Assembly: GCA_946482335.1 (NCBI GenBank)
Contig: CAMLRG010000097.1
Span: 1 to 18,932, forward strand
Origin: an uncultured Duganella sp.
Lineage (GTDB): Bacteria; Pseudomonadota; Gammaproteobacteria; Burkholderiales; Burkholderiaceae
Direction of reading: 5' to 3'
DNA length: 18,932 nt
Shown here in pieces: positions 15,154 through 18,932 of the stretch. The number at the start of each line of letters is the position of its first letter. Position 1 is the first letter of the stretch. A model generated the notes under the pieces. That model was not told where the DNA came from and ran no database searches. It was given only the letters and a program-made list of their open reading frames with translations. The translations under genes were made by a program, and so were the position numbers.

Positions 15154-16166
15154 AGCGAAGTCACGTCCAGGATGGCTTGCGCGAATTCGCGCGGCGCCTC
15201 CTGCGGCAGGTTATGGCCAATGCCGCCGGCCAGCGTGCGGTGCTGGTACTTGCCCGTGAATTTCTTCGCATAAGCGGCAGGCGGCGGATGCGGCGCGCCG
15301 TTGGCGTCGCCCTCCATCGTGATGGTCGGCACGGTGATCGCAGGAGCTTGCGCCAGGCGCGCTTCCAGCGCATCGTATTTGCGCTCGCCGTCGGCCAGGC
15401 CGAGGCGCCAGCGGTAGTTGTGGACCACGATATCGACGTGGTCCGGATTGTCGAAGGCCGCTGCGCTGCGCGCGTAGGTGGCCTCGTCGAAGGCCCATTT
15501 CGGCGAGGCCGTTTTCCAGATCAGGCGGTTGAAGTCGTTGCGGTTGGCCTCATAGCCCAGGCGTCCGCGTTCGGTGGCGAAGTAGTACTGGTACCACCAT
15601 TCATACTCGGCTTGCGGCGGCAGCGGCTTCTTGTTGCCGGCTGGGGTGCCGATCAGGTAACCGCTGACCGATACCAGGCCTTTGCAGCGCTCCGGGAACA
15701 GGGCGGCGATGATGCAGGCCGTGCGCGCGCCCCAATCGAAGGCGCCGAACACCGCACTTTCGATCTTGAGCGCATCCATCATGCCGATGATGTCGAGCGC
15801 CACCGCCGTCTGCTGGGCATTGCGGAACGTGTCCTTGGACAGGAAGCGTGTGCTGCCGTAGCCGCGCAGATAGGGCATGAGCACGCGGTAACCGGCGCCC
15901 GCCAGCAGCGGCGCAACTTCTTCGAAAGCGTGGATGTCGTAGGGCCAGCCGTGCAGCAGGATGACTGCAGGACCGGTGGCCGGGCCGAGCTCCGCGTAAC
16001 CGATCTCCAGTTCGGCCGTGCGCACCTGGCGTAGCGTGCCGAGCGAGCGGCCGGCATTGCCCGGCAAGGCGGCAGCGCGCGCTACCGGGGCCAGCACCGA
16101 CAGTCCGGCCAGCGCAAGCAATCCACCCATCAGGGAACGGCGCTGCATATTGGTGTTCTTGTCCAA
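15150..16166 (-). CDS. Exported alpha/beta hydrolase, epoxide hydrolase-like
   Basis: Numbered from the Met at 16148, the protein is 332 residues with a Tat/Sec-type signal (MQRRSLMGGLLALAGLSVLAPVARA). The alpha/beta-hydrolase core shows the oxyanion motif HGWP (66-69), the nucleophile elbow GAFDWGA with Asp138, a cap region rich in Trp and Tyr (about 180-215), an acidic residue D281 and H312 in GIGHNLPQEAP. An Asp nucleophile in a DWG setting, with HGxP, points to the epoxide hydrolase/haloalkane dehalogenase branch rather than esterases. The substrate is unknown. GGAGG stands five bases before an in-frame TTG at 16166, whereas the ATG at 16148 has no ribosome site, so TTG is taken as the start (338 residues). 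Confidence 0.85.
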   Translation of the reverse strand: MDKNTNMQRRSLMGGLLALAGLSVLAPVARAAALPGNAGRSLGTLRQVRTAELEIGYAELGPATGPAVILLHGWPYDIHAFEEVAPLLAGAGYRVLMPYLRGYGSTRFLSKDTFRNAQQTAVALDIIGMMDALKIESAVFGAFDWGARTACIIAALFPERCKGLVSVSGYLIGTPAGNKKPLPPQAEYEWWYQYYFATERGRLGYEANRNDFNRLIWKTASPKWAFDEATYARSAAAFDNPDHVDIVVHNYRWRLGLADGERKYDALEARLAQAPAITVPTITMEGDANGAPHPPPAAYAKKFTGKYQHRTLAGGIGHNLPQEAPREFAQAILDVTSL

Positions 16167-16171
16167 AGCTT

Positions 16172-16176
16172 CCTCC
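16172..16176 (-). promoter_or_regulatory. Strong Shine-Dalgarno that favours a TTG start
   Basis: GGAGG on the minus strand is followed by AAGCT and then TTG (16166-16164), in frame with the hydrolase. The nearest ATG (16148) is 18 bases further on, with no purine-rich site before it. The added N-terminal residues are MDKNTN, which leave the signal peptide intact. Confidence 0.6.
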
Positions 16177-16271
16177 GCAATGTGTAGGGCTGGGCCCAAG
16201 TATAGAAAGGAAACGTATCTGGATTGTGTCACGGGTTATCATGCTTGTAGTTTCAACGATTGGACTTAGGC

Positions 16272-17234
16272 ATGTTGATAGTGACTCACAGCGGCAAGTT
16301 CCACGCGGATGATGCGTGGGCGGTCGCTGCCCTGAAAATCCTGTTTCCCGAGGCCGGCATCGTCAGGACCCGCGACCCGGCAGTGGTGGAAACGGCCGAC
16401 TTCGCGGTCGACGTTGGCGGCATCTGGGATCCGGCCGCCGGCCGCTACGACCACCACCAGAAGGGCTTTAGCGCCGCCAGGCAAAGCGGCGTGCCGTACG
16501 CCAGCGCCGGCCTGGTCTGGCGCGAGTATGGTGCGCGCTGCGTGGCCGCGCTGTCGATCCAGCACACCGGCCACCAGCTGAGCGACGACAAGGCGCGCGA
16601 AATCGCCTACGGCATCGATGCCGACGTGGTGCAATACCTCGACTTATCGGACGTGGGCGCCGCCAAAAGCGCGCCGGGCGGCTATGGCCTGTCGGCTGTG
16701 ATTTCCGGCTACAACACGAATTGGCTCGACGAACAAAGGCTGGGCTACGGCGACGCGGCGGAGGAATTCCGCCTGCAGCAATTCCTGCGCGCAGTGGCCG
16801 TGCTGACCGACGTGATGGCCAATGCCGTGAAATACCGGGTCGGCGCCTTGCTCGCACTGGACCAGGTACGCCAGGCGGAAGTGCTGGAAGGCGGCAAGCT
16901 CCTGTTCCTGAAGAATGGCGCCTTGCCGTGGAGCCAGGTGGTGCGCAAGGAAATGCCGAAAGTGCTGTTCGTGATCAGCCACAACATCGCCGAGCAACGC
17001 CATATGCTGCATGCGGTACCGGCCAGCGCGGACAGTTTCGATGCGCGCGCCGACCTGCCCGAATCCTGGGCCGGCCTGCGCGATGCCGACCTGGCGGCGG
17101 TCACCGGTGTGCCGGATGCGGGCTTCTGTCACAACGGCCGCTTCATTGCCTCAGCCAAATCTTACCAGGGCATACGCGCCATGGCATCCCTCGCACTGAA
17201 GGCAGTCGAGGAAGCGCAGCAACAACAGCCCTAG
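16272..17234 (+). CDS. MYG1 family protein (UPF0160), probable metal-dependent exonuclease
   Basis: The 320-residue protein matches the MYG1/UPF0160 family over its full length. The N-terminal GKFHADDAWAVAALK (about 8-22) supplies H11, D13 and D14. VDVGG (D47) and RYDHHQKGF (D60, H61, H62) form the DHH-like metal-binding core, and GIDADV (D116, D118) completes the pattern. In eukaryotes MYG1 is a 3'-5' RNA exonuclease; bacterial members are little studied, so activity is inferred from conserved metal residues. The ATG at 16272 begins the conserved MLIVTHSGKFHADD; a TTG at 16260 has no ribosome site. It is divergent from the hydrolase and its TAG stop shares a CTAG with the stop of the following minus-strand gene. 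Confidence 0.9.
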   Translation: MLIVTHSGKFHADDAWAVAALKILFPEAGIVRTRDPAVVETADFAVDVGGIWDPAAGRYDHHQKGFSAARQSGVPYASAGLVWREYGARCVAALSIQHTGHQLSDDKAREIAYGIDADVVQYLDLSDVGAAKSAPGGYGLSAVISGYNTNWLDEQRLGYGDAAEEFRLQQFLRAVAVLTDVMANAVKYRVGALLALDQVRQAEVLEGGKLLFLKNGALPWSQVVRKEMPKVLFVISHNIAEQRHMLHAVPASADSFDARADLPESWAGLRDADLAAVTGVPDAGFCHNGRFIASAKSYQGIRAMASLALKAVEEAQQQQP

Positions 17235-17473
17235 CCGCGGTCGGACTGGCGCTTGCCCCGCTCGGTATCGGGTTGCGGGTGCAAGTCCTTCGGGCCTTTG
17301 TAGATGGTATTGGGTGGGTGTTTGCCCTGGTGCTGCTCATTCTTGTCCGATGGCAGTTCACCCTGGCGGTGTTCGTATGCCGGGCCGCGGGCTTCCTGGA
17401 CATTGCTGCCCGAGGCATTGCCGGATTTTCCCGTCGCGTTCTCGCTGCCGTGCTTGCTGGTCTTTCCGCCCAT
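17231..17473 (-). CDS. Small, highly hydrophilic, glycine-rich protein (hydrophilin-like)
   Basis: This 80-residue protein belongs to no family I recognise. It has no Cys, Trp or Phe, about 15% Gly, and is rich in Lys, Ser, Asn, Gln, His and Pro, so it is probably disordered. These traits resemble hydrophilins or LEA-like stress proteins, though the similarity is compositional only. AGAGGTG lies close before the ATG at 17473, which supports translation. Its TAG stop lies on the palindromic CTAG (17231-17234) that also ends the MYG1 gene. It is read in the same direction as the S8 protease gene further along, but a hairpin separates them. Confidence 0.65.
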   Translation of the reverse strand: MGGKTSKHGSENATGKSGNASGSNVQEARGPAYEHRQGELPSDKNEQHQGKHPPNTIYKGPKDLHPQPDTERGKRQSDRG

Positions 17474-17535
17474 GTCGTCACCTCTTTGAAAGTGGATTGG
17501 CAGTTTGTATTTGGGGCAGCGCGCGCCAAAAGCAA

Positions 17536-17578
17536 GACCAAAAGACCGCTGTGCTCCCGCGGCAGCGCGGGAGCACAG
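17536..17578 (-). terminator. Likely terminator of the S8 protease gene
   Basis: A perfect 12-base stem, CTGTGCTCCCGC with GCGGGAGCACAG (17549-17560 and 17567-17578), encloses a six-base loop. On the minus strand it is followed after four bases by TTTT and another T-rich stretch. It lies 12 bases after the protease stop codon. The gap before the U-run makes it less canonical than the one at 5734-5762. Confidence 0.72.
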
Positions 17579-17589
17579 GATGCTAAGGC

Positions 17590-18932
17590 TTAGTTACCGC
17601 AGCCTTGGGTGCGGATGCGGTCATACGCAGCCTTGGCTTGCACCAAGCCATAGCCGTAGTAGGGATCGCGGCCAGGCGCGCCCAGGTCCAGCGCGGACTT
17701 GTCGAGCGAGCTGCGGATCTGGCTGGCGCTGCACTGTGGGAAGTAGCTCCACACCAGCGCGGCCACGGCCGACACGTGCGGGGTGGCCATCGACGTGCCG
17801 TTGTACAGCGCGTAGTTGGTGGCGATCACTTTCACGGTCGCCTGTTGGCCCAGTTGCGCCATCAGGCTGGCGCCTTCGGTATCGGACACGCCAACCGATG
17901 GGATGCTGGTCACGGTGGTGCCGAGGGTACCGGACAAACCGCCGGCCGTGTTGTTGTACACCACGGCGCCAACGCCGCCGCTGGCCTGGCAGTTCGCCAC
18001 CTTTACGCCGAAGGCCACCGAGCCGCGCTTGATCAGGCAGACTTTGCCGGCCATGGCGCTATCGGTGCCCGTGCCCAGGCCGAAGTCGGCCAGCGGTGCG
18101 GTAGCGGTGGCGGCCGGGGAACCGGTCATTTCGCGCGGCGCGTAGCTGGACGCGCCCACTTTCAACTCGGCGGTACGGCCGCCGCCCATCGATACCGTCG
18201 ACAGCACGTCGACGCCGGGCGCCGACAGTTCGACTTTCGGCGTGAATTGCGAGAAGGCGGCAATCTGCTTGTTCTGGTCCAGCGCGCCGATAGACATCAC
18301 GCTGGTGTAGCCAGCCGGGTAGGACTGGGTATTGTTGCCGTCGTTGCCGGCGGCCGCGATCGACAGCACGCCGCGCTTGGCCAGGCCGTCGAAGGCGCGT
18401 TCTTCGGCGATGCTTGGGTCACCACCGCCGAGCGACATGCTGATCACGTTGGCGCCCGCATCGCCGCACTTGTTGGCAGCCGCGATCAGGGTCGAGGTGT
18501 AAGCCCAGCCGTCGGCGCTGAACACTTTGATGATGTGCAGCTTCAGCTGGCGGCCAGGATTGACGCCGACCACGCCGGTGCCGGCATTGTTGAGGGCGGC
18601 AATCGTGCCTGCCACGTGGGTGCCGTGGTGGTTTTCGTCGGTGAACCAGTCGCCGGTGCCGGGATTGGAATGGCCGGTGACGCGGTTGCCGTTCAAGTCT
18701 TCATGCGCCAGGTCGATACCGGAGTCGATGATGCAGACGGTGCGGTTGCTGGCATAGGTGTCCGGCAACTGGTCGGCCTGGACCATGCCAATGCCGTACG
18801 GGACCAGTTGGCCCAGCTGGTAGGGCGAGCCGGTCGATGGGGTGCTGGTGGCGAAGGGCACGCGCTTGCGGTCTTCTTCCACGAATTCGATGGCGGGATT
18901 CTTGCGCAGCCCGTCCAGTGCCTTGGCCGGCA
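17590..18932 (-). CDS. S8 family subtilisin-like serine protease with PA domain (5' end outside the window)
   Basis: The frame is open to the window edge, so the start is missing. The visible beginning (ALDGLRKNPAIEFVEEDR) looks like the end of an inhibitor I9 propeptide. Counting the Val at 18882 as residue 1, the catalytic triad is complete: D53 in IIDSGIDLAHEDL, H86 in HHGTHVAGT and S364 in NGTSMATPHVSAV, with oxyanion N180 in AAAGND. A PA domain is inserted between the oxyanion region and the Ser (about 262-345), with CLIKRGSVAFGVKVANC. The protein is a secreted endopeptidase by family. Cysteines C139 and C298 and the C-terminal CGN could form disulfides. A hairpin follows the stop. The signal peptide must lie upstream of this window. 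Confidence 0.95.
   Translation of the reverse strand, partial: PAKALDGLRKNPAIEFVEEDRKRVPFATSTPSTGSPYQLGQLVPYGIGMVQADQLPDTYASNRTVCIIDSGIDLAHEDLNGNRVTGHSNPGTGDWFTDENHHGTHVAGTIAALNNAGTGVVGVNPGRQLKLHIIKVFSADGWAYTSTLIAAANKCGDAGANVISMSLGGGDPSIAEERAFDGLAKRGVLSIAAAGNDGNNTQSYPAGYTSVMSIGALDQNKQIAAFSQFTPKVELSAPGVDVLSTVSMGGGRTAELKVGASSYAPREMTGSPAATATAPLADFGLGTGTDSAMAGKVCLIKRGSVAFGVKVANCQASGGVGAVVYNNTAGGLSGTLGTTVTSIPSVGVSDTEGASLMAQLGQQATVKVIATNYALYNGTSMATPHVSAVAALVWSYFPQCSASQIRSSLDKSALDLGAPGRDPYYGYGLVQAKAAYDRIRTQGCGN

Noticed and set aside
16224..16251. Possible promoter hexamers (TTGTGT, TATCAT, TGTAGT) before the MYG1 gene
   Set aside because: No pair combines acceptable matches with correct spacing, so no promoter was called.
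17304..17593. Several plus-strand frames over the small hydrophilic gene
   Set aside because: They have no ribosome site and overlap the better-supported minus-strand gene and terminator hairpin.

Overview
The window is high-GC, densely packed chromosomal DNA. The gene set and protein styles (TrhP close to E. coli YegQ, an sCache-type chemoreceptor, several exported peptidases, a LytTR two-component pair) suggest a betaproteobacterium, most likely of the Oxalobacteraceae (Massilia/Duganella/Janthinobacterium type). That placement is inference from protein style and GC. I saw no rRNA, tRNA, CRISPR array, insertion sequence or prophage gene.

Layout. 1-1870: a DOT1-like SAM methyltransferase and a GNAT acetyltransferase, one base apart. 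1879-2653: a MerR-family TipAS-type regulator with its own palindromic operator. 2730-3331: two overlapping small genes of unknown function, one or both membrane proteins, with lower GC than their surroundings. 3393-4013: an exported DUF1579 protein, followed by a perfect 27-base palindrome. 4066-5679 (minus): a methyl-accepting chemotaxis protein. 5782-7434 (minus) and 7611-9635 (plus): divergent exported zinc peptidases of families M28 and M13. 9686-10981 (minus): tRNA U34 hydroxylation protein TrhP. 11061-11567 (plus): a YgjV-family membrane protein whose end overlaps that of an orphan ParA-type ATPase (11541-12311, minus). 12383-14127 (minus): a LytTR response regulator and its LytS-type sensor kinase, overlapping by ATGA. 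14254-15153 (plus): a Tat-exported DJ-1/PfpI domain fused to a YHS metal-binding domain. 15150-16166 (minus): an exported alpha/beta hydrolase of epoxide-hydrolase type. 16272-17234 (plus): a MYG1-family nuclease. 17231-17473 (minus): a very hydrophilic 80-residue protein. 17590 to the window edge (minus): a subtilisin-like S8 protease, cut off at its 5' end.

There is no single large operon. Three exported peptidases, an exported hydrolase and the DUF1579 protein suggest an envelope or extracellular degradation theme, with chemotaxis and two-component sensing nearby. The most interesting non-coding signal is a pair of exact 9-base direct repeats with a 12-base gap (14160-14189) between the LytS/LytTR operon and the DJ-1/YHS gene. 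This is the spacing expected of a LytTR binding site. Other signals are an FNR/ANR-like box before trhP, a TipA-type operator very close to its own start codon, and three convergent gene pairs whose stop codons overlap.
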